Counted from the stretch's first letter, positions 31,805 to 40,538 are shown. The stretch is DNA of 64,000 nt from Streptomyces decoyicus (GCF_019880305.1 NZ_CP082301.1:4526001-4590000), one strand, 5' to 3'. Notes: generated by a model from the letters alone, not told the origin. Numbers and translations: made by a program.

Positions 31805-32437
31805 TCAACTGCTTGAGGGTGAAGGGGAATTGCTCCTGCCGCCGGGTGTGGTGCTGCTCTGCGGGGTGGGAGCCGACGGGGTGGCGGAGGGGGGCCGGGA
31901 GGTCGTGGGGGGACGGTCGCCCGGCTGGTCCGTCGGGCTCGGCGTGGGGGTGTCACGGGGGCTCCGGGGCGGGCCGGTGCCGGGCGCAGGCGAGTCGGAG
32001 GGGTCGACGCTGCGGTGGCCCGTCGAGGGAGTGTCCGTAGGCGGCTCGGGGGTCGGTCCCGTATGCGCCGGGGACGGGGCGGGGGTGACCGGGTGCGGGG
32101 GCGTCGCGGGGGAGGGCCGGTCCGGGGGGCCGCCGGGGGCGGTCGCCAGACAGCCGATCACGACGGCGGCGGCTGCCGCGGCCAGCGGCAGCCCGAAACG
32201 GCGCAGCCACGGCAGCCCGGCAACGGACAGCCGGCCGCGGCGGGTATGCGGTCCGGGGGGCGCGGCGGGCCGCAGGTCCCGCAGGGCGATGCTCTCGGCG
32301 CGTGCCGCGAGGGCCCGGCGCAGCCGGTCCTCCACGGGGCGCCCGGACGTGCCGTCGTCAGGGCCCGTGCCGCTGCCGCCCACGCCGTCGCCGGGCCCGC
32401 TGCCGGTGCGGCCGGTACCCGTGCCGGGGCCGTTCAT
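31805..32437 (-). CDS. Pro/Ser-rich single-pass membrane protein, putative anti-sigma partner
   Basis: A 210-residue protein whose ATG overlaps the sigma factor stop by 4 bp (ATGA). Residues 1-70 are cytoplasmic (VEDRLRRALAARAESIALRDLRP could be a sigma-binding helix), one membrane helix is at about 78-97, and the rest is a Pro/Thr/Ser-rich extracellular stalk. By position it may act as an anti-sigma factor, but no zinc-anti-sigma motif (HxxxCxxC) is present, so that is inference. Confidence 0.75.
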   Translation of the reverse strand: MNGPGTGTGRTGSGPGDGVGGSGTGPDDGTSGRPVEDRLRRALAARAESIALRDLRPAAPPGPHTRRGRLSVAGLPWLRRFGLPLAAAAAAVVIGCLATAPGGPPDRPSPATPPHPVTPAPSPAHTGPTPEPPTDTPSTGHRSVDPSDSPAPGTGPPRSPRDTPTPSPTDQPGDRPPTTSRPPSATPSAPTPQSSTTPGGRSNSPSPSSS

Positions 32438-33138
32438 GACCGCTCCTCCAAGATCTTCTCCAGCGAGTCCAGTGCGCGGCTGGCGATCGACTTCACCGAG
32501 CCGCGGCTGATGCCCAGCGTCGTCGCGATCTGCGCCTCGGTCAGATCGCCCCAGTAGCGCAGGACGAGCACCTCCCGGCGGCGGGCGGTCAGCCCGCTCA
32601 GCGCGGCGAACACCTCCCGGTGCTCCTCGTCCAGCACGATCCGCTCCTCGGCGGACGGCGCATCCGCCTCGTGGGGCGGGGTGTAGTCGCGTGCGGTACG
32701 GCGGCGCCGCAGCACCGAGCGGGCGGCGTTGACGACCGCGGTGCGCAGATAGGCGAGCGCATTGTCGACCTCGCCGAGCTCCTCGCCGTGCCGCTTGTAG
32801 AGCGCGGCGAACGCGTCCTGGACGACGTCCTCGGCGGTGGCACGGTCGTCGACGAGCAGGACGGCCAGCCGGACCATGTTCAGCCGGTGTGCGTGGTAGA
32901 GCTCGCTGATCGTCGGCCCGGCTTGGGGCGGGGCGGGGGCGTCGTCGTCCGGCAACCGGGCCTCGACGCCCGTGGGCCCGCCGTACGCGGGATACCGGGG
33001 TTGCCGGCCGGGGCGCGGTGTTTCGCGGCGGGCGGCCGGCGGGCGGGCGGTGCGCAGCAGCCACCGCCGCAGGGCAGGCCGGAGCCCCGGCAGGGCGAAC
33101 CGTACCGGGGCGTGCCGCGGGGTGGCGGAGTACTCCAT
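32434..33138 (-). CDS. SigE-family ECF sigma factor
   Basis: A 234-residue ECF sigma factor. An unusual N-terminal extension of about 75 residues (Arg/Pro-rich) precedes region 2 (LYHAHRLNMVRLAVLLVDD, VVQDAFAALYKRH, ALAYLRTAVVNAARS). Region 4 has RRREVLVLRYWGDLTEAQIA and TLGISRGSVKSIASRALDSL. ATG 33138 is preceded by GAGGATT. It is co-transcribed with the downstream membrane protein gene. The LAXTG protein upstream points the same way and might be a target or simply a neighbour. Confidence 0.92.
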   Translation of the reverse strand: MEYSATPRHAPVRFALPGLRPALRRWLLRTARPPAARRETPRPGRQPRYPAYGGPTGVEARLPDDDAPAPPQAGPTISELYHAHRLNMVRLAVLLVDDRATAEDVVQDAFAALYKRHGEELGEVDNALAYLRTAVVNAARSVLRRRRTARDYTPPHEADAPSAEERIVLDEEHREVFAALSGLTARRREVLVLRYWGDLTEAQIATTLGISRGSVKSIASRALDSLEKILEERS

Positions 33139-33168
33139 CGAATCCTCGGGGCGGGCGGGCGCGGTGGC

Positions 33169-33711
33169 TCAGCCGCGCCGGCGGCGGACCGCGTAGACGG
33201 TGCCGCCGCCCGCGGCGATCAGGGCCGCGGCGGCTCCGCCGAGCGCCATGGTGGTCGTGGCGGACGCCCCGGTGCGTGCGAGTTCCTTGTCGCTGCCCGA
33301 TCCCTTGGCGGGGGCGGGGCGGGCGCTTGCCGAGGGGCTGTCACCGCCCTTGCCGGGGGAGGTCGGCGGTGCGCTGGGCGGGACGCTGACGCTGGGCTGC
33401 GGCCCCGGGCGGCTGGGGGAGGCGGAGGGCCGGGGGGTGGCGGGGGCGGTGGCCTTCGGGGGGACGCTGGTGGCCGGCGTGGGGCGGGCGCTGCCGTCGG
33501 CCGGCTGGGGGACGGGTGACGGGGTCGCGTGGCCGGTGTACGGATGCTGCGGCTGGGATGCGGCGGCGTCGGCGTGTGCGGTGCCGGCCGCGGACAGCGC
33601 GGCGAGCGCGAGCGTCGCGACCAGTCCGGCGCCGGCCGCACCGCGCAGACGGGGGCGCGCGGCGGACGGCCGGAAACCGGCGGAGGCGGGGGAGGTACGG
33701 GTGAACTTCAC
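33169..33711 (-). CDS. LAXTG-type sortase-anchored surface protein
   Basis: A 180-residue secreted protein. The N-terminal signal peptide (AAGAGLVATLALAALSAAGTAHA) is cleaved near AHADA. A Pro/Ser/Thr-rich wall-spanning region fills about 50-140. LARTG near 146-150 is followed by a membrane helix and the basic end VRRRRG. LAXTG is the motif of actinomycete class E sortases, so it should be covalently linked to peptidoglycan. GTG 33711 has GGAG 8 bp before it. With no folded domain visible, it is mostly a stalk. Confidence 0.85.
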   Translation of the reverse strand: MKFTRTSPASAGFRPSAARPRLRGAAGAGLVATLALAALSAAGTAHADAAASQPQHPYTGHATPSPVPQPADGSARPTPATSVPPKATAPATPRPSASPSRPGPQPSVSVPPSAPPTSPGKGGDSPSASARPAPAKGSGSDKELARTGASATTTMALGGAAAALIAAGGGTVYAVRRRRG

Positions 33712-33846
33712 GGTCGGCTGCTCCACGTTGTTCGTCAGGTCGGCGCCCGATTGCGCCCTCACCCGTGACGACGTGCGGCAGGGACGGGGGTTGCCGGGAG
33801 GTGCGGAAATTCTTCCGCGGGTCCGCGTCCGCCCCTCCCTGGGCCG

Positions 33847-34083
33847 TCAGCCCACGCTGTGCAGCAGTTTCTCCACGGCCTTGACCCGGTCGCCCAGCTC
33901 CGCCAACTGCGCGCTCACCGTCTCCTGTTGGACGGTGATCCGTTCCGCGAGCCTGCGGTACTCGGCCAGCGCAGCGGCATCCGCCCGGTGCCGCTGAAGC
34001 CTGAAGTACGACACCACGATCGTGGTGACCGAGGCGAAGATGATCACCAGGACGGCTATCGGGATGATGGTGCTGCCGTTCAT
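33847..34083 (-). CDS. 78-residue membrane protein with coiled coil
   Basis: One membrane helix at the N-terminus (IIPIAVLVIIFASVTTIVVSYF) is followed by a helical tail (about 30-78) with a heptad-like pattern ending in AELGDRVKAVEKLL, a likely coiled coil in the cytoplasm. The gene starts 45 bp after the winged-helix regulator gene and is probably co-transcribed with it. It could tether or sense the regulator; the function is unknown. Confidence 0.78.
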   Translation of the reverse strand: MNGSTIIPIAVLVIIFASVTTIVVSYFRLQRHRADAAALAEYRRLAERITVQQETVSAQLAELGDRVKAVEKLLHSVG

Positions 34084-34128
34084 GTACGGGTCCCCCTAGG
34101 GTCGTTCGGTCCCTCCGCGGCCGACGGC

Positions 34129-34464
34129 TCAGCCGTCCGTGCCCCCGGTTTCTTGCGATGACGCCGCCCCCGAGCGGTCCTCCTGGAGGGCGCCGAGGAC
34201 GGTGTCCACGTTCAGCTTCAGCTCGAACGGCGTCAGTTCGAAGTACTTGAGCGCCTTGCCGTCCTCGGACAGTTCCAGCCGTCCCGCCACCAGACCGGCC
34301 TTCTCCAGGCGGTCCAGGTGCATATAGAGCAGCGGCCGGGACATCTCCAGCCGACGGGCCAGTTCGCTGACGTAGAGCCGGCCGTCGGCCAGTTCGGCGA
34401 TCACCCGCAGCCGCTGCGCATGGCCCACGGCGGACAGCAGGGCCAGCAGCTCCTCGCTGTTCAT
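34129..34464 (-). CDS. winged-helix (ArsR-like) transcriptional regulator
   Basis: A 111-residue protein with one winged helix: SAVGHAQRLRVIAEL, recognition segment VSELARRLEMSRPLLYMHLDRL, and a wing into LELSEDGKALKYFEL. It has no metal-binding Cys, so it is not a metal-sensing ArsR. ATG 34464 is divergent from the MMPL gene 190 bp away, and an inverted repeat overlaps the MMPL promoter. It is therefore the likely repressor of that exporter. Confidence 0.87.
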   Translation of the reverse strand: MNSEELLALLSAVGHAQRLRVIAELADGRLYVSELARRLEMSRPLLYMHLDRLEKAGLVAGRLELSEDGKALKYFELTPFELKLNVDTVLGALQEDRSGAASSQETGGTDG

Positions 34465-34568
34465 GGCCCACCTTCTTGCCGTTCCGGACGCCTGTCAGCG
34501 GAGGTTTTCGCATGACACGACGGACTGTCAAACACGTCCGCCGCCCTCCGGCCACCACAATCTTACGG

Positions 34569-34607
34569 TTGACGCTTCACTCCGACACCTGTAATCCTCG
34601 ACTTACA
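34569..34607 (+). promoter_or_regulatory. MMPL promoter with overlapping operator
   Basis: TTGACG (34569-34574) and TAATCC (34592-34597) are separated by 17 bp. TGTAA (34590-34594) and TTACA (34603-34607) form an inverted repeat across the -10 region. The site is 47-85 bp upstream of the MMPL ATG. Confidence 0.6.
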
Positions 34608-34653
34608 TGCGTACCAGTGGGGGGCGCGACGTGATGTCGAAGGAGCCGGGCAC

Positions 34654-36873
34654 ATGAACGTGGCGGTACGAATGCGGCCGACGGAGCAGCGGCCGGAGGA
34701 AAGGCGGCCGGTCACGGTCCGGTTGGCGGCCTGGAGCGCACGGCATCCCTGGCGCGCACTGGCCGGATGGCTGGCGTTCGTGGTGCTGTGCCTGGGGGTG
34801 GGCCTCGCGGCGGGCACCCACCAGGCCACCGCGGAGGACCACCGCGTCGGTGAGGCGGGCCGCGCCGAGACCCTGGCCGCCGAGGCCGGTCTGGGGCACG
34901 AGCCGGTCGAACAGGTGCTGATCTCCGCCCGGTCCGGCCCGCTGGAGGAGGCCGCGGTCCGGGCGGCCGTCCGGGACGTCACCGCCCGGATGCGGAAGCT
35001 GCCCGAGGTGGCGCGGGTCGCGCCCCCGGTCCGCTCGGCGGACGGCGGCGCGCTGCGGGTCCCCGTGATCATGAAGGGGGCGGCGGCGGACGCCAAGGAC
35101 CATGTCGCCCCGCTCGCCGCCCAGACCGCGGCGGTCCAGCGCAGCCATACGCACCTGCGGGTGGCGGAGACCGGCAGCCCGTCGGTCAGCGTCGGCGTCG
35201 ACACCCAGCGTGGCCAGGACCTGGCGCTCTCCGAAGCGATCACCCTGCCGGTCACCCTGCTGACCCTGCTGGCCGTCTTCGGGTCCGCACTGATGGTGGC
35301 GGTGCCGCTGCTGCTCGCGCTGACGTCGATCGCGGCCGCCATAGGCCTGTCGATGACGGTTTCCCACGTACTGCCGGACGCCGGGGTGGGCACCAGCATC
35401 ATCCTGCTGATCGGCATGGCGGTCGGCGTCGACTACACGCTCTTCTACCTCAAGCGCGAACGGGAGGAACGGGCCCGCGCGGGCGGCCGCCTCGGATCCG
35501 AGGCGCTGGTGGAACTGGCCGCCGCCACCTCCGGCCGGGCGGTCGTCGTCTCCGGCCTCGCGGTCGTCGTCTCCACGGCCACCCTCTACCTGGCCACCGA
35601 CGTGATCTTCTCCTCGCTCGCGACGAGCACCGTCATCGTCGTCCTGGCCGCGGTCCTCAGCTCGCTGACGGCGCTGCCCGCACTCCTGGTCAAGATCGCC
35701 CAGCGCGCCGAACGCCGCGCCGCCCGCCGCGAGCGGCGGACCGGACGCCGGCCGGCGCCGCGGGTCCGGCCGGACGGCAGCGGCCGCATCTGGCGCGCCC
35801 TGCTGCGCCCCGCGAGCACCCACCCGGCCCGTGCCCTGTGCCTGTCCGTCCTGCTGATGCTGGGTCTTGCGGCACCCGCCCTGGGCATGCAGCTGCGCGT
35901 CCTCAACAAGGACAGCCACTCACGCGAGATCCCCGCACTGCGGACCTATGACCGCCTCACCGCGGCCTTCCCCGACCTGCGCGTCCAGCACCAGATCGTG
36001 GTCCGGTCCGCCGCCGCCCACGCGCCCGAAGTGGCGGCGGCACTACGGGAGGCGGGCGCACGGACCCACTCCGATCCCCTGTACGCCACGGACTCCGCAC
36101 CGCCCCTCCGTACCTCCCGGGACCGCCGCACCACCACCATGGACGTGCCGACGCCCCACAAGGTCAGCTCCCCCGAGGCGCTCACCTCCCTCGACCGCCT
36201 CCGTACGGACTATCTGCCGGCCACCGTGGGCAAGGTGCCCGGCGCGGAGTTCGCGGTCAGCGGGGACGTGGCGCACGACACCGACTACCTCGCCCACCAG
36301 AACGAGAAACTGCCCCTGGTCGTCGGGGCGCTGCTGCTGGTGACGTTCCTGATGACGGCCCTGGTCTTCCGCTCCGTCGTCATCGGTCTGGTCGGCGTCG
36401 CGCTCAATCTGCTGTCCGCGGCCGCCGCGTTCGGGCTGGTCGTGATCTTCTTCCAACACGGCCTGGCGAGCACGCTGTTCGGCTTCGACGCCGCGGCGAC
36501 CAGCGCGATCGGCTCCCGCGTCCCGCTGTTCCTGTTCGTGATCCTCTTCGGCCTGTCGATGGACTACCAGGTCTTCGTGGTCAGCCGTATACGGGAGGCG
36601 GCACTGCGCGGCGTACCGACGCGGGAGGCGGTGCTGCACGGGGTCGGCGCCTCCGCCAAGGTCGTCACCAGCGCGGCAGCGGTCATGGTGACGGTCTTCG
36701 CCAGCTATATGTTCCTGCACCTCGCCGAGATGAAGCAGATCGGCTTCAGTCTCGCGGTGGCCGTCCTGCTGGACGCCTTCGTCATCCGCGTGGTGATCCT
36801 GCCGTCGGCACTGATCCTCCTGGGGCGGGCGAGCTGGTGGCCGTCCCGCACGATGCGGCGGGCGCAGAGCTGA
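34654..36873 (+). CDS. MMPL-family (RND-type) transporter
   Basis: A 739-residue exporter with two MMPL modules. Each has an N-terminal membrane helix, an extracytoplasmic domain, and a five-to-six-helix bundle: first VDYTLFYLKREREE around 260-275, second LFGLSMDYQVFVVSRIREA around 630-650. These Asp-Tyr pairs are the proton-relay positions. Streptomyces members export lipids or siderophore-like compounds. ATG 34654 follows a good promoter. The divergent winged-helix regulator is the likely controller. The length matches the short actinobacterial MMPL type (700-750). Confidence 0.92.
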   Translation: MNVAVRMRPTEQRPEERRPVTVRLAAWSARHPWRALAGWLAFVVLCLGVGLAAGTHQATAEDHRVGEAGRAETLAAEAGLGHEPVEQVLISARSGPLEEAAVRAAVRDVTARMRKLPEVARVAPPVRSADGGALRVPVIMKGAAADAKDHVAPLAAQTAAVQRSHTHLRVAETGSPSVSVGVDTQRGQDLALSEAITLPVTLLTLLAVFGSALMVAVPLLLALTSIAAAIGLSMTVSHVLPDAGVGTSIILLIGMAVGVDYTLFYLKREREERARAGGRLGSEALVELAAATSGRAVVVSGLAVVVSTATLYLATDVIFSSLATSTVIVVLAAVLSSLTALPALLVKIAQRAERRAARRERRTGRRPAPRVRPDGSGRIWRALLRPASTHPARALCLSVLLMLGLAAPALGMQLRVLNKDSHSREIPALRTYDRLTAAFPDLRVQHQIVVRSAAAHAPEVAAALREAGARTHSDPLYATDSAPPLRTSRDRRTTTMDVPTPHKVSSPEALTSLDRLRTDYLPATVGKVPGAEFAVSGDVAHDTDYLAHQNEKLPLVVGALLLVTFLMTALVFRSVVIGLVGVALNLLSAAAAFGLVVIFFQHGLASTLFGFDAAATSAIGSRVPLFLFVILFGLSMDYQVFVVSRIREAALRGVPTREAVLHGVGASAKVVTSAAAVMVTVFASYMFLHLAEMKQIGFSLAVAVLLDAFVIRVVILPSALILLGRASWWPSRTMRRAQS

Positions 36874-36958
36874 GGAAGGGCTCCAGGGGTCGGACGGGAG
36901 GGCGCTGCGGGAGCGGGAGGGCGCTACGGGTAGGGGCGGTGACGGGTCGCCCCTTCTC

Positions 36959-37683
36959 TCAACCCGGGCCCTGCGCAACTGAGTTGGCTGCCGACACCGA
37001 CGTGTCCACGCCCGACGGCTCGAAGCGGGCGACCGCGCCGGGCTGGGACCACAGACCGGTCACGCCGGGGCGGGTGGCGAGGCGGAAGAAGCTCTTGGAG
37101 CGGAGGATCTCGCCGTAGGCGCCGCTGTCCGGCTGTCCGGTGACGAAGTGCCAGAGACGGGCCGGGGGGAAGGGCCGGCCGGCGCGGAGGACCGTGCCGG
37201 CGATGCCGTACTCCTCGGTCTCCGGGACATGGTCGCCGTTGAGCTCCCTGACCGAGCCGGGCGCCTGCTGGGCGCGTTCCAGGTCGAAGCGGCCGGTGCC
37301 CAGCACCTCGGTGGGCGTCACCCTGCCGCGCTGCGCGGGGACGATGCGGGCGGCCGGATTGAGCCGGGCCGGCGTCGCCTGGAGCCGTAGGGTGGTCGCG
37401 CTGTCGACCAGGTCGGTCTTGTGGAGCACGATGACATCGGCGAATTCGATCTGGTCCATGAGCCGATCGCTGATGGTGCGTTCGTCGCCCTCGTACTGGT
37501 CGAGGCCGCGTTCGGCGAGGCCGTCGCCGCCGGTGAGTCCGGGCAGGAAGCCGGCGGCGTCGCATTGACGATGACGGCGACGCGCAGGCCTTCCCGATTG
37601 CCCAGGACGTGGTTGAGCAGGGTGGTCTTGCCCGCGCCGAGGAATCCGGAGAGCACGGTGACGGGCTGCCGGGGGTGCGGCAT
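36959..37683 (-). pseudogene. CobW-family GTPase with internal deletion and frameshift
   Basis: The first 41 codons (37683 to about 37561) encode a proper CobW start with Walker A GAGKTTLLNHVLG and VAVIVN. The reading then jumps into another frame at DAAGFLPGLTGGDGL and continues to the normal C-terminus, including HKTDLV (the guanine-specificity motif) and the CobW_C domain ending LWSQPGAVARFEP. Roughly 100 codons expected between are missing, among them the CxCC metal-binding motif and Walker B. The protein cannot be made intact. It lies 6 bp after the zinc-free L32 gene, so the operon was once a zinc-stress unit. Confidence 0.85.
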
Positions 37684-37689
37684 GGCCGG

Positions 37690-37860
37690 TCAGTCCTTCG
37701 GGTCGATCAGGCCGAGTCGGTACGCCTTCGCGAGGCGGCGCGGGACCTGGTAGACGGAGCCGTCGACGGTGACGGGCACCAGCTGGGGCGCGGTGGCCTT
37801 CCACTGCGCGCGGCGGTGGCGGGTGTTGCTGCGGGAGAGCTTGCGCTTGGGCACGGCCAT
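37690..37860 (-). CDS. rpmF: 50S ribosomal protein L32, zinc-independent paralogue
   Basis: A 56-residue L32 (MAVPKRKLSRSNTRHRRA...). It has no Cys at all, whereas the zinc-binding form has paired CxxC motifs, so it is the C-minus paralogue that replaces the zinc form when zinc is scarce. A Zur-like box lies 50-70 bp upstream. In Streptomyces such paralogues are known members of the Zur regulon. The damaged CobW gene follows 6 bp later. Confidence 0.92.
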   Translation of the reverse strand: MAVPKRKLSRSNTRHRRAQWKATAPQLVPVTVDGSVYQVPRRLAKAYRLGLIDPKD

Positions 37861-37909
37861 GGGGCGGGGCCTCCTTCGGCGGTCGGGCGGCAGGAGGTCA
37901 GAGGCTATA

Positions 37910-37930
37910 TGAAAATGGATACCGTTTCCA
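37910..37930. promoter_or_regulatory. Zur-box-like operator
   Basis: TGAAAATGG-TAC-type dyad: TGAAAATGGATACCG (37910-37924) continues to TTTCCA at 37930, with arms TGAAAA/TGGAAA. It matches the pattern of actinobacterial Zur boxes (TGaaAatgatTttCA) and sits upstream of the zinc-free L32 gene. Confidence 0.7.
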
Positions 37931-38042
37931 ATTAGTGCCAGGGGTCATGGGGTCACGGCAGGCGAACGCCCGGGGCCGCCTGCGTCAGGCAGCCCCGGGC
38001 GTTCGCGCCTCCGAAGGCCGGGCCGCCGAAGCGGGCCGTGGA

Positions 38043-39098
38043 TCAGATCGTCGAGGTGTCGATCACGAAGCGGTAGCGGACATCGCTCGCGAGCACCCGC
38101 TCGTACGCTTCGTTGATCTGCTCCGCGCTGATCACCTCGATGTCCGCCGTCAGCCCGTGCTCACCGCAGAAGTCGAGCATCTCCTGCGTCTCCGGGATGC
38201 CGCCGATCATCGAGCCGGCGATCGACCGGCGCCGCGGGATCAGCGCGAACGGCGCGACCGGCAGCGGGTTCTCCGGGGCGCCGACCTGCACCAGGGTGCC
38301 GTCGGTGGCCAGCAGTCCGAGGTAGGCGTTCAGGTCCAGGTTGGCGGAGACGGTGTTGACGATCAGGTCGAAGGTGCCCGCCAGCGCCTCGAACGTGGCC
38401 GGGTCGGAGGTGGCGTAGTAGTGGTCCGCGCCCAGCCGCAGGCCGTCGTCCTTCTTGCGCAGTGACTGGCTCAGCACGGTGACCTCGGCGCCCATCGCGT
38501 GTGCGATCTTCACGCCCATGTGGCCGAGGCCGCCCAGGCCGACGATGGCGACCTTCTTGCCGGGGCCGGCCTGCCAGTGGGCGAGCGGCGAGTAGAGGGT
38601 GATGCCCGCGCACAGCAGCGGGGCCGCGGCGTCCAGCGGGATGCTCTCGGGTATCCGCAGGGCGTAGTTCTCGTCGACCACGAGGTGCGTGGAGTAGCCG
38701 CCGTAGGTGGTCTCGCCGTCCCGGCCGGTCGCGTTGTACGTGCCGACGTTGCCGAGCTCGCCGGTGCAGTACTGCTCCAGGCCGGCCCGGCAGTTCTCGC
38801 ACTCCCGGCAGGAGTCGACGAAGCAGCCGACCCCGACCCGGTCGCCCGCCCGGTAGCGGGTGACCTCGGCGCCGACCTCGGCGACCACACCGGCGATCTC
38901 ATGGCCGGGGACGATCGGGAAGGCCCCGCCGTCGCCCCACTCGGCGCGCACGGTGTGGATGTCGGAGTGGCAGATGCCGGCGTACTTGATGTCGATCAGG
39001 ATGTCGTGGGCCCCCAGCTCGCGGCGCGGAATCGTGATCCGCTCCAGCGGTGCTTTCGGGGCGGGTGCGGCGTACGCGGAGACAGAGGTGTGGGTCAT
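38043..39098 (-). CDS. zinc-dependent NAD(P) alcohol dehydrogenase (YahK/cinnamyl-type)
   Basis: A 351-residue medium-chain dehydrogenase. The catalytic zinc site has C43-H44 (GICHSD) and H66-E67 (PGHE). The structural zinc has C97, C100, C103 and C111. The Rossmann motif GLGGLGHMG lies near 185-193 and SMIGG in the C-terminal part. These features fit the NADPH-linked aldehyde reductases of the YahK group. The gene stands alone; the reverse-strand gap upstream (39099-39314) shows no operator I can define. Confidence 0.92.
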   Translation of the reverse strand: MTHTSVSAYAAPAPKAPLERITIPRRELGAHDILIDIKYAGICHSDIHTVRAEWGDGGAFPIVPGHEIAGVVAEVGAEVTRYRAGDRVGVGCFVDSCRECENCRAGLEQYCTGELGNVGTYNATGRDGETTYGGYSTHLVVDENYALRIPESIPLDAAAPLLCAGITLYSPLAHWQAGPGKKVAIVGLGGLGHMGVKIAHAMGAEVTVLSQSLRKKDDGLRLGADHYYATSDPATFEALAGTFDLIVNTVSANLDLNAYLGLLATDGTLVQVGAPENPLPVAPFALIPRRRSIAGSMIGGIPETQEMLDFCGEHGLTADIEVISAEQINEAYERVLASDVRYRFVIDTSTI

Positions 39099-39314
39099 GC
39101 CATCGAGAATGCTTCGTGGCGCTTCTCGTAACCAGGGCCCCCTTCAACATATGCACGGCGTGCCTAGTACTGCCGGAACCACCCTTCGGCCTGGGCGTAT
39201 GCGACGCCGGCCCTGCCCGCCGGCCCTGCCCGCCGACCCCGGCCGACAGGTGATCACCCACCACGCCGGGCCGGGGTCGCGGTCGGCCGACGCACTGCGG
39301 CTGCCGGCGTCGGG

Positions 39315-39662
39315 TCAGGCGAAGACCACCGAACGGACCTTCAGCCGGTCCGAGGCATGACCGCCGTTCGGCCGGAGGCTGAAGTAGTCGCCCGTGCAGT
39401 GGGGGCCCGCGAAGACCGTCGCGACGGACGAGGTGTAGTTCTTCGGCGTGTGGGCGGGCTGGACGGACGGGTCGGTCACCTCGGGGAGGCTGAGGCAGGC
39501 CCGGCTCGGCGGGTCGGACAGCAGGCCCACGTGCGGGTTGCCGGTCGAGTCGGTGTACACGTAGGTGAACGGGCCGGTGGCCGCGCCGGCCGAGGCGGTG
39601 GGCAGGGCCAGGGTGAGGGCGAGCGTGCCGATGGCGGTGGCGACGGTATGGCGAAGACGCAT
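39315..39662 (-). CDS. small secreted protein, beta/gamma-crystallin-like
   Basis: A 115-residue exported protein. The signal peptide (MRLRHTVATAIGTLALTLAL, cleaved near ASAGAA) precedes an 86-residue domain with two Cys (CLSLPE and GPHCTGDYF). GPHCTGDYFSLRPNGGHASD resembles the beta/gamma-crystallin fold seen in small secreted Streptomyces proteins such as the SKLP type. ATG 39662 has GGAAAGG 9 bp before it. The function is unknown; a small secreted inhibitor or toxin-like role is possible. PadR lies upstream but is not clearly linked. Confidence 0.7.
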   Translation of the reverse strand: MRLRHTVATAIGTLALTLALPTASAGAATGPFTYVYTDSTGNPHVGLLSDPPSRACLSLPEVTDPSVQPAHTPKNYTSSVATVFAGPHCTGDYFSLRPNGGHASDRLKVRSVVFA

Positions 39663-39910
39663 AAGAATATTCCTTTCCTTCCGTTTCCGTGCGGAATGTG
39701 TGTTGCCCCGCATACGCCCTGTGATGTCCGTTGTCACACGAAGGGGTTCCGAAGAAACGATCCCTCGGTCGCTGTTTCGGGTCGGCCCGGGTTCCGCGAC
39801 GCCCGCGGAATCGAAGGCGCGCCGCCCCCCCCGCGCATGGATGCGTGCCGTGAGGGCGGATGCGGGCCGTGAGGGCGTAAGCGAGCCGTGAGCGCGGATT
39901 GCCGTGCCGC

Positions 39911-40492
39911 CTACGGCCGTGGGTGCGCACCGCTCCGCTCCCGCAGCACCCCGGCGATCCGCTCGCACCAGTCGCGGGTCTCCCGCTCGAAGCCGAGACC
40001 GCGCAGACACGTCAGGTACGGGCCGATCCGGTCGCCGCGGGCGAGGAACTCCGTCTCGTCCATGCCGCCGCGCAGCCGCGCCAGCAGCTGCTCGAAGATC
40101 TCGACCTTGGCGGCGGCCACCCGCGCCCGCTCCGCCAGTTGCCCGATCACCGGTGCGGCGTCGATCCGGTCCACGGCCTGCACCTTGACCAGCAGGTCGT
40201 CGCGGATGAACGACGGTTTGGACGCGGTCGCCGCAAACCGCTCCAGCTCGGCCAGGCCCTCGTCGGTGACGTGGAACAGCCGCTTGTTGGGCCGGGTCTC
40301 CTGGACCACTTGGCGGCCGGCGACCAGTCCCTCCGCCTCCAGCTTGGTCAGCTCCGCATAGAGCTGCTGCGGCAGCGCGTGCCAGAAATTGGCGACACCG
40401 GCATCGAACGCCTTCGCCAGCTGATAGCCGCTGTACTCGCCGTCCAGCAGCGCCGCCAGCACCGCGTGCTTGAGGGACATCTCCCCGGCCAC
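39911..40492 (-). CDS. PadR family transcriptional regulator
   Basis: A 193-residue regulator of the AphA/PadR type: winged helix (about 5-85) with MSLKHAVLAALLDGEYSGYQLAKAFD and YAELTKLEAEGLV, and a long helical dimerisation domain (about 95-185). Start 40492 or 40480 (MSLKHAV) is possible. An 18-bp perfect palindrome lies 29-46 bp upstream, centred between this gene and the divergent SnoaL-like gene, which is likely its target. Confidence 0.88.
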   Translation of the reverse strand: MAGEMSLKHAVLAALLDGEYSGYQLAKAFDAGVANFWHALPQQLYAELTKLEAEGLVAGRQVVQETRPNKRLFHVTDEGLAELERFAATASKPSFIRDDLLVKVQAVDRIDAAPVIGQLAERARVAAAKVEIFEQLLARLRGGMDETEFLARGDRIGPYLTCLRGLGFERETRDWCERIAGVLRERSGAHPRP

Positions 40493-40520
40493 CCCTTCCC
40501 ATACTCAAGAATCTGACTAA

Positions 40521-40538
40521 TCATAGTCGCGACTATGA
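40521..40538. promoter_or_regulatory. perfect 18-bp palindrome, PadR operator
   Basis: TCATAGTCGCGACTATGA is an exact palindrome between divergent padR and the SnoaL-like gene. Its position next to a PadR gene and its symmetry make it the probable binding site. Confidence 0.75.
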
